NCBI GenBank assembly: GCA_016199985.1
Contig: JACQFQ010000058.1
Coordinates: forward strand, 30,458-94,457
Source of the DNA: Verrucomicrobiota bacterium
GTDB taxonomy: Bacteria > Verrucomicrobiota > Verrucomicrobiia > Limisphaerales > UBA11320
DNA length: 64,000 nt
Reading direction: 5' to 3'
The position numbers were made by a program, and so were the translations under genes. A model generated the notes under the pieces. The model saw only the letters and a program-made list of their open reading frames with translations. It had not been told where the DNA came from and made no database searches. Shown here in pieces: positions 33,729-42,725 of the stretch (within the stretch, counting starts at the first letter, position 1; every line of letters starts with the position of its first letter).

Positions 33729-35030
33729 CTATTTCGCAGTCGGCAGAGCCTCGGGCGATAGGACGAAACACTGGAGCATGCGCCCGTCTCTCACGAAGAG
33801 ACGTCCATCGGACAGCGCGGGATGGCTCCATGTCTTCCCACAAACCTGGCTGCGTCCCAGGATCTGGCAACGCGAGGGGTCCGCGGCGGCCAGGAATAGC
33901 TGGCCCGCGTCGTTGAGGATCAGGAGGCGATCCTCAATGGCCAACGTGGCGGCGTAGTCCGTCTTCACCCCTTTGCCGAAGCCGGGCTGCGACCAGCGCA
34001 CATGGCCGTCCGCGCCGTCCACGCAGACGTAGTCCTGGCCGGCGCCAAAGCCGTAAAGCGCGCCGCCGACGCGCGTGGGCGTGGAGAGATTCACCTTCAT
34101 CTCCCGGTTCCACCAAGCTGTCGTCGCCTTGAGTCCCCCTGAGTCCTTCTCGACGCGCACACAGATCATCCCGTAGCTGTGCGAGGCCACCACAACGCGA
34201 TCGTCGCCCACGATGACCGGAGAGATGGCGTGTCGCTTGGCGTTGGTCTTGATGGGCACACGCCAGAGGCTCTTTCCAGAAACCGGGTCAAGGCCCACGA
34301 GCGCGTCGGCGGTGAAGACGACCGCCTGGCGGACTCCCCCCAGCGTCGCCAGAACCGGGCTGGAGTACGCGGTTTCGTCGCTGAGCGACTTCCAGAGGAG
34401 CTTTCCGCTGCGCTTGTCGAAGCAGGCGATGGTCGCCCCGTTCGTGCTGCCCACCGGCACCAGGATGCGCTCGCCGTCGATGAGCGCCGATCCGTTGTGC
34501 CCCCTTCGGATGGCCGCGCCCTCGTTCACCTTCGTTCCCACAAACTCCACGCCAAAATCCTTCTCGAAGTGCGTTCGCCAAACCAGGCTTCCATCCTTGA
34601 CGAGCCGGCATTGGAACTCTCCCTTGCAGGATTGGATGTAGACGCGATCGTCGTCGATCACGGGGGTGCTCCGCGGCCCGGAGCCCCATTCGTCGCCGAA
34701 GGACTCGGCGAAGGGCTTTCGCCAGAGCTCCGCCCCGTCCGCGGCGCGCAATGCTCGCGCGACCTCCTGGCCGTCCTCCTCCTCGGTGTAGATGAGCTGG
34801 CCGCCCGCCACAACGGGCGAAGAGAAGCCTCCGCCGCACGGTCGCTTCCAGATCGGCCGCATCTCCAACGGCAAGCCCTGGGGCGCGACTTCGCCGATCG
34901 CCAGCCCATCTCGATTCACCCCGCGCCACTGGGGCCAGCCCGCGGCCTCGGCGCGGGGAATCGCGAGGAGGAGGAGAAGGAGGAAGCCGGCGCATGCGGA
35001 AAACGGCGGGCCGTGGAGGGATCGGTTCAT
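33729..35030 (-). CDS. PQQ-like beta-propeller exported protein
   Basis: Exported propeller of 433 residues with a signal peptide (PFSACAGFLLLLLLAIPRAE) and the opening AAGWPQWRGVNRDG shared by this family. Repeats of the Ala/Asp-Gly-x-x-x-Trp type run through it (ADGAELWRKPF, KDGSLVWRTHF, RSGKLLWKSL, VSGKSLWRVPI, ADGHVRWSQPG), matching a seven- or eight-bladed propeller. It is related in type to the partial gene at 1-983. It converges on the response regulator gene with 20 bases between stops. No enzymatic domain is visible, and binding of a quinone cofactor is not assured. Confidence 0.9.
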   Translation of the reverse strand: MNRSLHGPPFSACAGFLLLLLLAIPRAEAAGWPQWRGVNRDGLAIGEVAPQGLPLEMRPIWKRPCGGGFSSPVVAGGQLIYTEEEDGQEVARALRAADGAELWRKPFAESFGDEWGSGPRSTPVIDDDRVYIQSCKGEFQCRLVKDGSLVWRTHFEKDFGVEFVGTKVNEGAAIRRGHNGSALIDGERILVPVGSTNGATIACFDKRSGKLLWKSLSDETAYSSPVLATLGGVRQAVVFTADALVGLDPVSGKSLWRVPIKTNAKRHAISPVIVGDDRVVVASHSYGMICVRVEKDSGGLKATTAWWNREMKVNLSTPTRVGGALYGFGAGQDYVCVDGADGHVRWSQPGFGKGVKTDYAATLAIEDRLLILNDAGQLFLAAADPSRCQILGRSQVCGKTWSHPALSDGRLFVRDGRMLQCFVLSPEALPTAK

Positions 35031-35132
35031 GAGCGCCTGTGCTAGCGGAAAGCGACGGCCGGTTCAATCGTCTTCGGCTGCGCCTTTTTGCCGCGCGCGC
35101 AGGCTTGCTTCGGGACCGCTCGTTTTTGGAGG

Positions 35133-36362
35133 ATGGGCTTCATCGTGACGACCGTGATTCAACGCACCATTCAGGTTAGCTATCGCCACCAGGTTTTTTT
35201 CACCCGCGATGTCTTCGCGCGTCGCAACGGGTTGCTGCGGGATGTGCTTCTGGATGGCAATCCCTCCGTCCGACGGAAGGTCATGGTCATCGTGGATGAG
35301 GCGCTATCGCAGGCTCAGCCGGCGTTGATTCCCGCGATTGAGAGCTATTTCAAGCTGCATGGGCGCTACCTGGATCTGGTGTGCTCCCCCGTGGTCATCG
35401 AGGGCGGGGAGCGGACCAAGAACTCGTATTTCCATGTGTCGGAAATCCAGTCCCTCGTGGATCGATATCACGTGGACAGGCATTCCTACATCCTTGCCAT
35501 CGGCGGAGGCGCGCTGCTCGACATGGCGGGCCTGGCGGCGGCCACCGCGCATCGCGGCGTGAGACATGTTCGCGTTCCCACCACGACGCTGGCGCAGGAC
35601 GACTCCGGGGTGGGCGTGAAGAACGGGATCAACGCTTTTGGCAAAAAGAACTTTATCGGATCTTTCGCTCCTCCCTTCGCCGTCATCAATGATTTTGAGC
35701 TTTTGCGGTCCTGCCCGGCGAGGGACAAGCGCGCGGGCTATGTGGAAGCGGTGAAGGTGGCCCTGATTCGCGATAAGGTGTTTTTTGAGTGGATTGAGAA
35801 GTCAGGCGCGCAGCTGAGGCGCTTCGCGCCCACCGCCATGCGCTATCTTATCGAGCGCTGCGCGGAACTTCATGTCAACCACATCGCGACCTCGGGGGAC
35901 CCCTTCGAGTTCGGATCGGCGCGGCCCCTCGACTTCGGCCACTGGGCGGCGCACAAGCTGGAGCAACTCTCCCATTACCGGCTGCGGCACGGCGAGGCGG
36001 TTGCCATCGGGATCGCGCTCGACACGGTCTACTCCCGACGCTCGCAGTTCATTGACGGCGCCAGCTGCGAGCGGATTCTCCGGCTGCTGGAGGCGCTGGG
36101 GTTTGAGCTCTTCACGCACGAGCTGCGCTCCGCCGAATCGGACGGAACTTTCACCGTGCTCCGGGGCTTGGAGGAATTCCGCGAGCACTTGGGAGGACAG
36201 CTCACGATCACCCTGCTGCAGGGAATCGGGCAGGGCTTCGAGGTTCACGAGATGCACATGGCGCGCGTGATGGAATCGATCGCGGAGCTCGCCGACCGCC
36301 AGTCGCGCCGCGTCAAGCCGCGGCGCGCGGGCGGCGAAAAAGGCGCCGTCGCGCCGTCGTAG
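35133..36362 (+). CDS. 3-dehydroquinate synthase homologue of the EboD type
   Basis: NAD-dependent dehydroquinate-synthase-fold protein of about 409 residues. The start is uncertain: ATG 35133 has GGAGG directly against it, and GTG 35145 has the same GGAGG 12 bases away. Fold landmarks are the nucleotide loop AIGGGALLDMAG and the metal/substrate segments (PLDFGHWAAHKLEQLSHY; RHGEAVAIGIALDT). The diagnostic loop reads PTTTLAQDDSGVGVKNGINAF, where true AroB has a QVDSSVGGKTGIN-type sequence. That loop and the downstream FGKKNFIGSFAPPFAVINDF fit EboD proteins of the ebo metabolite-export cluster. The adjacent phosphodiesterase gene supports this reading over a shikimate-pathway AroB. Confidence 0.85.
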   Translation: MGFIVTTVIQRTIQVSYRHQVFFTRDVFARRNGLLRDVLLDGNPSVRRKVMVIVDEALSQAQPALIPAIESYFKLHGRYLDLVCSPVVIEGGERTKNSYFHVSEIQSLVDRYHVDRHSYILAIGGGALLDMAGLAAATAHRGVRHVRVPTTTLAQDDSGVGVKNGINAFGKKNFIGSFAPPFAVINDFELLRSCPARDKRAGYVEAVKVALIRDKVFFEWIEKSGAQLRRFAPTAMRYLIERCAELHVNHIATSGDPFEFGSARPLDFGHWAAHKLEQLSHYRLRHGEAVAIGIALDTVYSRRSQFIDGASCERILRLLEALGFELFTHELRSAESDGTFTVLRGLEEFREHLGGQLTITLLQGIGQGFEVHEMHMARVMESIAELADRQSRRVKPRRAGGEKGAVAPS

Positions 36363-36398
36363 GATGCTTGTGAACAATTCCAACGGAGCGCGCCAAGA

Positions 36399-37823
36399 AT
36401 GAACCAGAGGCTGGCGGTGTTGAATGTCGTCGGGCTGACAGGGCGGATCCTCGGCGCTGCCACGCCACGCATCACCGACTACGCCCGCCGCCACCCCTTC
36501 GCGCGGATCGATCCCGCGCTGCCCGCCGTGACCTGCTCCGCCCAGTCCACGTACCTCACGGGGCTGACTCCGGCCGCCCACGGCGCCGTGGCGAACGGAT
36601 GGTATGACCGGGAACTGGGCGAGGTTCAGTTCTGGAAGCAGTCGAATCACTTGGTCCGCGGCAAGAAGCTCTGGGAATCGCTGCGCGAATCCGCGCCAGG
36701 ATTCACGTGCGCCAAGCTGTTTTGGTGGTACAACATGTTTTCCACCGCGGATTACTCCATCACGCCCCGGCCGATGTATCCGGCGGACGGCCGGAAGGTG
36801 TTTGATATTTACGCCTGGCCCTACGACATCCGATCGGCCATCAAGCGGGATCTGGGCGATTTTCCGTTCGCCGGATTTTGGGGCCCTGCCGCGGGCGTCG
36901 CCTCGCCGGCCGGGGGGCCTGATTGCGCCACCCGATGGATCGCGGCGTCGGCGAAGTGGATCGAGGAGAAACGCTCGCCGCATCTCAGCCTCGTTTACCT
37001 TCCCCATCTCGACTACAACCTGCAGAGATGGGGTCCGGATGATCCTCGGATCCAGGTCGACCTGCGGATGATCGACGACATTGTCGGCGATCTGCTCGAT
37101 TTCTACGAGCGTCGATCGGTGCGGGTGGCGCTCCTCTCGGAGTACGGGATCACGGGCGTCTCCCGGCCCGTCGCGTTGAATCGCGCTTTCCGAAAGGAGG
37201 GCTGGCTCGTGGTCAAGGAGGAGTTGGGTCGAGAGGTTTTGGATTGCGGTCAGAGCAGGGTCTTCGCGGTCGCGGATCATCAGCTGGCCCACATCTACGT
37301 GAGCGACCCTTCGCTGATCGATAGAGCGAGAGCTGTTCTGGAGGGGATCGACGGCGTGGAATCGGTGTGGTCGCGGAGCGATGAAGCGGCGCGCGACTTG
37401 AACCATCCCCGGAGCGGCGACCTGATCGCGATCGCCAGCCCGGACGCGTGGTTCTCGTACTATTATTGGCTCGACGACGCCAAGGCGCCCGACTTCGCGC
37501 GTTGCGTGGATATTCATCGCAAGCCTGGATACGATCCGGCGGAGCTGTTCCTCGATCCCCAGATCTTCGCTCCCCGCCTGAAGATCGCGTGGCGACTTCT
37601 GCGGAAAAAGCTGGGATTTCGCATGCTGATGGACGTGATTCCGCTGGATGCCGGGTTGGTCAAGGGATCGCACGGCGCGCGCCCCAGGGATCCGGCGGAT
37701 TTTCCCGTGCTTGTGCTTCCAGGCGCGCGGAACATGAGCGGCGTCATCCGGTCGACCGAGGTCCACGGTTGGTTGAGGGCCGCGTGCGTCGACGCTCCGG
37801 CCCCCGCCCGCGAACGAGGTTGA
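36399..37823 (+). CDS. Alkaline-phosphatase-superfamily phosphodiesterase, EboF-like
   Basis: Soluble protein of 474 residues of the nucleotide pyrophosphatase/phosphodiesterase branch of the alkaline phosphatase superfamily. Visible landmarks are the nucleophile region AVTCSAQSTYLTGLTPAAHG (Thr expected to be the nucleophile), the metal-site segment YLPHLDYNLQRWG, the SEYGIT site and a late DIHRKPGYDPAEL. It follows the EboD-like gene by 36 bases, the pairing seen in ebo clusters, where such proteins act with EboD in moving a precursor out of the cytoplasm. The other ebo genes (eboA, eboB, eboC, eboE) are not in this window. Confidence 0.86.
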   Translation: MNQRLAVLNVVGLTGRILGAATPRITDYARRHPFARIDPALPAVTCSAQSTYLTGLTPAAHGAVANGWYDRELGEVQFWKQSNHLVRGKKLWESLRESAPGFTCAKLFWWYNMFSTADYSITPRPMYPADGRKVFDIYAWPYDIRSAIKRDLGDFPFAGFWGPAAGVASPAGGPDCATRWIAASAKWIEEKRSPHLSLVYLPHLDYNLQRWGPDDPRIQVDLRMIDDIVGDLLDFYERRSVRVALLSEYGITGVSRPVALNRAFRKEGWLVVKEELGREVLDCGQSRVFAVADHQLAHIYVSDPSLIDRARAVLEGIDGVESVWSRSDEAARDLNHPRSGDLIAIASPDAWFSYYYWLDDAKAPDFARCVDIHRKPGYDPAELFLDPQIFAPRLKIAWRLLRKKLGFRMLMDVIPLDAGLVKGSHGARPRDPADFPVLVLPGARNMSGVIRSTEVHGWLRAACVDAPAPARERG

Positions 37824-37887
37824 CCTTCGGTGGCGAGCCGAGCGCCCGGCGCTTGTGTTCTTCGCGGGTCGGGGGCAGGGTTTGTCC

Positions 37888-40422
37888 ATGGCCTCGTGCA
37901 AGCATGGACCGAATGGTTGGCGCTGTGGGATGGTGGCGTTCGCCTGTTTGCTTTCCACGCTGCTCAGAGGCGCGGATTTGGTCGAGACGCAAAAGGCTTT
38001 TCTTGCTGGCGACTATGAGAAGGCCGCGAAATGGGCGAGCCAGGGAACGGAGTCCAACTCGGGCGAGGAGGAATGGCCGTTGCTGGCGGGTCGCTCGCTA
38101 ATGACTCTGGGGAGGTACACAAACGCCGCGGATGTCCTCAAGGCGGCCTTGGAGCAGTTCCCGTTCAGCCTGCGGCTTCGATTGCTCGCGCGCGATGCGG
38201 CTCTCTACAACGGCAACCCGGCTCGTGCCGATGAGCTTGTGGACGAGGTGGGGCAACTGGTGAATCGGAGACCTTGGGCTTATAGGGACTCCGCCAACCT
38301 GATCGCCCTGGGCAAGGCGGCGCTGCTCCTGGGAACGGATCCCAAGAAAGTTCTGGAAGGCACTTTTGATCGCGCTCGAAAGGCGAACCCTGACGATCGC
38401 GAAGCGGCCTTGGCTTCCGCCGAGCTGGCGCTAGACAAGAACGATCCCGCGCTGGCGTCGAGAATCCTGACCGAAGCCCTGAAGAGGTTCCCCGAGGACG
38501 CTGACTGCCTCTATGCCCAGGCTCGCGCCTACTCGAGTGGGGACCGGAAGGCCATGCTGTCCGCGCTGGCGAAAGCGCTCGCCGCCAATGAGCATCACGT
38601 TCCCTCCTACCTGCTGCTCGCGGAACATCTCATTGACGCGGAGGAGTACGAGGAAGCCGATTCCAAATTGGGAGCGGCGCTGGAGGTGAACCCGCATCAC
38701 CCCGAGGCCTGGGCCCTTCGAGCCGTCCTCGCCCACCTGAAGAACGAGCGAGCCCAGGAGGAGCAAATGCGGAAGAAGGCGCTTCAGTTCTACGCGCGCA
38801 ACCCGCTGGTCGATCACCTGATCGGCCGGAAGCTTTCCCAGAAATACCGCTTTGCCGAAGGGGCGGAATACCAGCAGCGCGCGCTCTCGTTCGCGACCAA
38901 TTACATCCCGGCCAAGAGCCAGCTTGCGCAAGATTTTCTTCGCCTGGGTCGCGAGGAGGAAGGCTGGGCTTTAGTCGAGGAGGTCTACCAGTTGGATGGA
39001 TACGACGTGGTCGCTTTCAACCTTGCGAATCTTAAGGATAGCCTGGGCTCGTTCATCACTCTGACGAATGAGCATTTCATTGTCCGGATGGGCAAGCAGG
39101 AGGCGCCCATTTATGGAGATCGGGTCATGGAACTGCTTTCCCGAGCGCATACGAATTTGTGCCAGAAGTATGGCGTTCAGCTGGAGGGGCCGACATCGGT
39201 GGAGGTTTTTCCAGATCAGAAGGATTTTGCCGTGCGAACCTTCGGGATGCCTGGCGGCGCGGGTTACCTGGGTGTCTGCTTCGGTCGCCTGATCACGGCC
39301 AACAGCCCGGCCACACAATCCGGAAAGGCGGCGAGCTGGGAATCTGTCCTTTGGCACGAGTTCTGTCATGTGGTGACCCTCCAGATGACCCGCAACAAGA
39401 TGCCGCGCTGGCTGAGCGAGGGCATCTCTGTTTACGAGGAGCTCCAAGCGAACCCCAGTTGGGGGCAGGGTCTCACTCCCCGGTATCGGGAGATGATCCT
39501 GGGAGACGATCTGAGAAAAATCAGCGACCTGAGCGGCGCCTTTCTCGCGCCTCCGAGCAGCGAGCATTTGATGTTCGCCTACTATCAATCCTATCTGGTC
39601 GTGCGGTTTGTTGTTGAGAAGCACGGGCTGGAATCGCTGCGCAAGATTCTCCGCGATCTGCGCGTCGGCGTGGCCATCAATGACGCGCTGGCTCGCAACA
39701 CCGCCGCTTTGGATGTTCTTGAGACCGAGTTTGCGGCGTTCGCGCGGGGTCTCGCGAGCGAACTGGCGCCTCGGCTGGAGTGGGACAAGCCGGAAGCAGG
39801 AGCGCTCTTCTCCCGTGATGGCAAACCCACAGAATGGCTCCAAAACCACCCCAAAAATTATTACGTGCTTCTCGAGACGGCGCGTCAGAAGGTTCGAGCG
39901 CGCAATTGGGCCGAGGCGAAGGCGCCGCTCCAGACGCTGGTGGAGAACTACCCTCGCCAGACCGGATCCGGATCTCCATACGAGCTCCTGGCCCAGGCTC
40001 ACCATGCGTTGAAGGAGTGGGAGGAGGAAAAGCGAATTCTCGATCGTTGGGCCTCGATTGACTCGAATGCGCCGGAGGCCTATTCCAGGTTGATGGAGCT
40101 GGGGGCCAAAGCAGGGGACTGGCAGGCTGTGGCGGAGAATGTCGACCGTTACCTGGCAGTGAACCCGCTCTCCCACACCCCTTATGCCTACTGGGGAAAA
40201 GCGGCTGAAGCCACTGGGCATCAGACGGACGCGGTTAAGGCCTACTCCATCCTCCTGAGACTGGATCCCCCTGACCCTGCGGGCGCGCACTTCCGGTTGG
40301 CCAAGCTCCTCCAGAAGACCGACGCAGTGGCGGCGCGGAGGCATCTTCTCCAGTCCTTGGAGGATTCACCACGATTCAGGGACGCCCATTCCTTGCTGCT
40401 CGAGTTGCGTTCCGGCCAGTGA
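37888..40422 (+). CDS. TPR protein with gluzincin metallopeptidase domain
   Basis: Exported protein of about 844 residues; ATG 37888 is preferred over an upstream GTG (37855) because of a purine-rich stretch before it. The signal region is MVAFACLLSTLLRGAD. TPR-type helical repeats fill residues 20-400 (FLAGDYEKAAKWASQG; ALEVNPHHPEAWALRAVLAH) and resume after about 640. Between them is a metallopeptidase core, WHEFCHVVTLQMTRNKMPRW with HExxH (His490, Glu491, His494) and the third ligand in WLSEGIS (Glu511), the gluzincin arrangement of the peptidase MA clan. The ligands are intact, so activity is plausible; the substrate is unknown. Confidence 0.9.
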   Translation: MASCKHGPNGWRCGMVAFACLLSTLLRGADLVETQKAFLAGDYEKAAKWASQGTESNSGEEEWPLLAGRSLMTLGRYTNAADVLKAALEQFPFSLRLRLLARDAALYNGNPARADELVDEVGQLVNRRPWAYRDSANLIALGKAALLLGTDPKKVLEGTFDRARKANPDDREAALASAELALDKNDPALASRILTEALKRFPEDADCLYAQARAYSSGDRKAMLSALAKALAANEHHVPSYLLLAEHLIDAEEYEEADSKLGAALEVNPHHPEAWALRAVLAHLKNERAQEEQMRKKALQFYARNPLVDHLIGRKLSQKYRFAEGAEYQQRALSFATNYIPAKSQLAQDFLRLGREEEGWALVEEVYQLDGYDVVAFNLANLKDSLGSFITLTNEHFIVRMGKQEAPIYGDRVMELLSRAHTNLCQKYGVQLEGPTSVEVFPDQKDFAVRTFGMPGGAGYLGVCFGRLITANSPATQSGKAASWESVLWHEFCHVVTLQMTRNKMPRWLSEGISVYEELQANPSWGQGLTPRYREMILGDDLRKISDLSGAFLAPPSSEHLMFAYYQSYLVVRFVVEKHGLESLRKILRDLRVGVAINDALARNTAALDVLETEFAAFARGLASELAPRLEWDKPEAGALFSRDGKPTEWLQNHPKNYYVLLETARQKVRARNWAEAKAPLQTLVENYPRQTGSGSPYELLAQAHHALKEWEEEKRILDRWASIDSNAPEAYSRLMELGAKAGDWQAVAENVDRYLAVNPLSHTPYAYWGKAAEATGHQTDAVKAYSILLRLDPPDPAGAHFRLAKLLQKTDAVAARRHLLQSLEDSPRFRDAHSLLLELRSGQ

Positions 40423-40946
40423 CCGAATCCCTGGCCTCCGCGGGTGCGCCTGGTTTGGATTTCGTCCTCAGACCCAATCCTCCTTGCGAACCGAGTCCGG
40501 GGAATGGAATCGGAATCCATTGCACCCGATGAGGCTGAGTCGGGCGGTCTGCCAGGGGAGGATTCTGCTGATCACACATGGAAGAAACTGCTTCGCAGAG
40601 GAACAAACTCCCCTCCCTGCGTGGATCATTCGGATGGTCCTATTTCTTGGCGCCTTCGGCAATGCTGACAAGCCCGTCTGCCGGAAGCGCTTTGGGGCGT
40701 CGGGAGAGAAGGGTCTGGCAGACGGCCACAGCGCCTTGGCCCTTGGGACGGGGGCGGCCCAGATGGTTGAAGACATCGGTTCGGGCGCCTGGACCCGCGC
40801 TTTTGGGCGGCTTGTCCCTTTCCGCGTGAACCGCGCACGCGTTTGCGTGAACTTCACGTCCTTGCAGGACAACTGTCACCCGAAACTCTCGCGATTATGG
40901 GTGTTCCCGGATGGCGCCTCTGATGCTAAAATCTTCGTGTCCGCTG
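40423..40946. other. Long intergenic region before pseudopilin genes
   Basis: About 520 bases without a convincing gene. Several open frames of 70-180 codons exist on both strands but show no signal peptide, no recognisable motif and ambiguous overlaps. No tRNA or repeat was seen. The 3' end runs into a good sigma-70-type promoter (40947). Confidence 0.5.
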
Positions 40947-40975
40947 TTGACACAATGTCGGACCGAGAGTTTACT
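40947..40975 (+). promoter_or_regulatory. Sigma-70-type promoter for pseudopilin gene
   Basis: TTGACA at 40947-40952, a 17-base spacer and TTTACT at 40970-40975 (four of six consensus positions), ending 31 bases before the pseudopilin ATG at 41007. A perfect -35 with ideal spacing makes this the clearest vegetative promoter in the window. Confidence 0.7.
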
Positions 40976-41006
40976 AAAGCGTCATCCAAACAACACAGAT
41001 ACACAC

Positions 41007-41801
41007 ATGAAACATCGTCTTAGCTCTAAGTTTCGGGCGTTTACCCTCATCGAATTGCTGGTGGTGATCGCGATCATCGCCATTCTCGCTGGATTGCTGC
41101 TCCCTGCGCTTGCAAAAGCGAAGGCCCGCGCCGCCCGTATCAACTGCGTGAACAACCTCAAACAGGTCAACCTCGCGTTCCGGATCTGGTCCAACGACCA
41201 CAGTGAACGTTTCCCCTGGATGGTGATTGAGAAGGACGGCGGGACGGCTCAAGGCGCCCCTGGAACGTCATTCGGGTCACTCGGCGACGCTTACTCCGCC
41301 ATTTCCAATGAATTGACGGTCCCCAAGGTTCTGATCTGCCCCTCCGAGCCCCAAAAGCAGAAGGCCACGACCTTCGAGCCGGGTTCATCCTTCGTCTTCG
41401 GTAGCGCCTCTGGCGGTGGATCTGTCGCGAAGAATCGCGAGAGCAAGTATAGCTTGAGCTATCTCGCGGGCTGGGACGCTGATGAAACTCGCGCCACGAC
41501 CGTTCTGTCCGGCGACCCGAACATCGAAGGCGGACCGGCTGGCGGCGGCGGTGCTACGAAGGGCACTGTTCTCCAGTACGAAGTGGCCCTCCGCACCGGA
41601 GACGTCCTCAGCAAGGGCAAGGACTCCGTCTGGAGCATCTCGTATCATAACAACAACGGAAACCTGGGTCTCTCCGACGGCAGCGCTCACCAGTTGACCA
41701 GTCCGCAGTTGGCCAACTTCATGGCAGCTGCTTGCGGTAACAGCGGCAATGCTGACCGGACCACCGGCCGCATGCGCGTTGTGTTGCCTGAAGCCCCGTA
41801 A
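41007..41801 (+). CDS. Pseudopilin with H-X9-DG tail
   Basis: Pseudopilin-like protein of 264 residues. The ATG at 41007 gives a short leader (MKHRLSSKFRA) before the prepilin site FTLIELLVVIAIIAILAGLL, which is preferable to an in-frame start at 40911. LPALAKAKARAARINCVNNL continues the helix in the form typical of Verrucomicrobiota. The C-terminal part has an exact H-X9-DG signature (SYHNNNGNLGLSDGSAHQL). It has its own promoter (40947) and a hairpin after it. It is one of many paralogues expected in such genomes, and a role in secretion or an extracellular filament is possible. Confidence 0.93.
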   Translation: MKHRLSSKFRAFTLIELLVVIAIIAILAGLLLPALAKAKARAARINCVNNLKQVNLAFRIWSNDHSERFPWMVIEKDGGTAQGAPGTSFGSLGDAYSAISNELTVPKVLICPSEPQKQKATTFEPGSSFVFGSASGGGSVAKNRESKYSLSYLAGWDADETRATTVLSGDPNIEGGPAGGGGATKGTVLQYEVALRTGDVLSKGKDSVWSISYHNNNGNLGLSDGSAHQLTSPQLANFMAAACGNSGNADRTTGRMRVVLPEAP

Positions 41802-41851
41802 GTAAGTCCTTGTCGCGCCACCCGGAGTGCGTTGGACTAGGTTATGCTTGG

Positions 41852-41884
41852 CGCTCACCAATAGAAAAAATTGGTGAGCGCCCT
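41852..41884 (+). terminator. Stem-loop after first pseudopilin gene (edges +/-2)
   Basis: An inverted repeat with CTCACCAAT in the left arm and ATTGGTGAG in the right arm around an A-rich loop, followed by CCCTTTCC, stands about 50 bases after the stop at 41801. It has only a weak T-run. The stem core is the same as in the stronger terminator after the second pseudopilin gene (42685-42719). Confidence 0.6.
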
Positions 41885-41942
41885 TTCCTCTGGTAGACTT
41901 TGCAATGGGTTGTCGGACTGTTAATACAAAAACTAGAAATCT

Positions 41943-42662
41943 ATGAGCCACTCAAAAAACAACATGCTCAAGCGTGCCTTCACGCTGATTGAGCTGCTGG
42001 TTGTCATCGCGATCATCGCGATTTTGGCAGGCCTGCTCTTGCCCGCTCTCGCGAAGGCGAAGGCGAAGGCATCAAGGTCTCAATGCATTAACAACATGAA
42101 GCAGCTCGGCACCGGTGTGCAGATGTGGCTTCATGATAATGAAGACAAGCTGATGTGGCTTGTTCAACAAAACGAGGGCGGTTCCAACGGAAAGACTTTG
42201 GCTTGGGAGCATTTCGCGGTGCTATCGAACCTCATTCAATCTCCGAAGATCCTCAATTGTCCCACTGTTTCGAAGTATCGTCCCCCGGCGGTCTCCTGGA
42301 GGGTTATGCAGGATCTGAACATCTCCTACGCTCTCGGCACCGATGCGCGGGTGATCATGAACGATGGCCAGACGGGCAAGTACGGCGGGCAATCCTTTGT
42401 GGCGATCGACTTTGACGTCGAGGGCGGCACGGCCTCCACATGCTCGCGCGCTGGCAAAGTGGCTGTTCAGGAGTATAATGGCACCTATGGGAATGGTGAC
42501 AGCTATTCCGCCGCCAGCTGGAGCCGGACCAATCACGTCGGCCAAGGCGAGATGACTCTGGTGGATGGAAGCGTTGTCGCGGTCGACAACATTGGCCTCC
42601 GCCGTCAGCTCAGTTTGTCACAGGATGTCGGCAACAACTCCCATACCTTGGTTCCCCGCTAA
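41943..42662 (+). CDS. Pseudopilin with H-X9-DG tail
   Basis: Pseudopilin-like protein of 239 residues with leader MSHSKNNMLKRA and helix FTLIELLVVIAIIAILAGLL, followed by LPALAKAKAKASRSQCINNM. The tail has an exact H-X9-DG (NHVGQGEMTLVDGSVVAV). It is clearly paralogous to the preceding gene at the N-terminus, while the globular part has diverged. It lies 141 bases after that gene with a hairpin between, and a strong terminator follows. No other secretion gene is adjacent. Confidence 0.93.
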   Translation: MSHSKNNMLKRAFTLIELLVVIAIIAILAGLLLPALAKAKAKASRSQCINNMKQLGTGVQMWLHDNEDKLMWLVQQNEGGSNGKTLAWEHFAVLSNLIQSPKILNCPTVSKYRPPAVSWRVMQDLNISYALGTDARVIMNDGQTGKYGGQSFVAIDFDVEGGTASTCSRAGKVAVQEYNGTYGNGDSYSAASWSRTNHVGQGEMTLVDGSVVAVDNIGLRRQLSLSQDVGNNSHTLVPR

Positions 42663-42684
42663 GGGCTGCCAAGTCTAGATTCAG

Positions 42685-42719
42685 AAAACTCACCAAGCCG
42701 AGCGCTTGGTGAGTTTTTT
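42685..42719 (+). terminator. Intrinsic terminator after second pseudopilin gene
   Basis: AAAACTCACCAAG (42685-42697) pairs with CTTGGTGAGTTTT around a seven-base loop and runs straight into a T-tract, a standard rho-independent terminator about 25 bases after the stop. It separates the pseudopilin unit from aroK, which starts only six bases later. Confidence 0.85.
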
Positions 42720-42725
42720 ATTTCC

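Noticed and set aside
30964..33870. Open frame of 968 codons on the minus strand opposite the kinase genes
   Set aside because: Its translation is low-complexity Arg/His/Gln/Leu, and the opposite strand has complete receiver, Hpt and kinase motifs.
35133..36362. Annotation as an ordinary shikimate-pathway AroB
   Set aside because: The catalytic loop differs from AroB and the neighbour is a phosphodiesterase as in ebo clusters; aroK is 6 kb away and not linked.
40484..41023. Possible 179-codon gene before the pseudopilin
   Set aside because: No motif or signal peptide, and it runs across a good promoter into the pseudopilin start.
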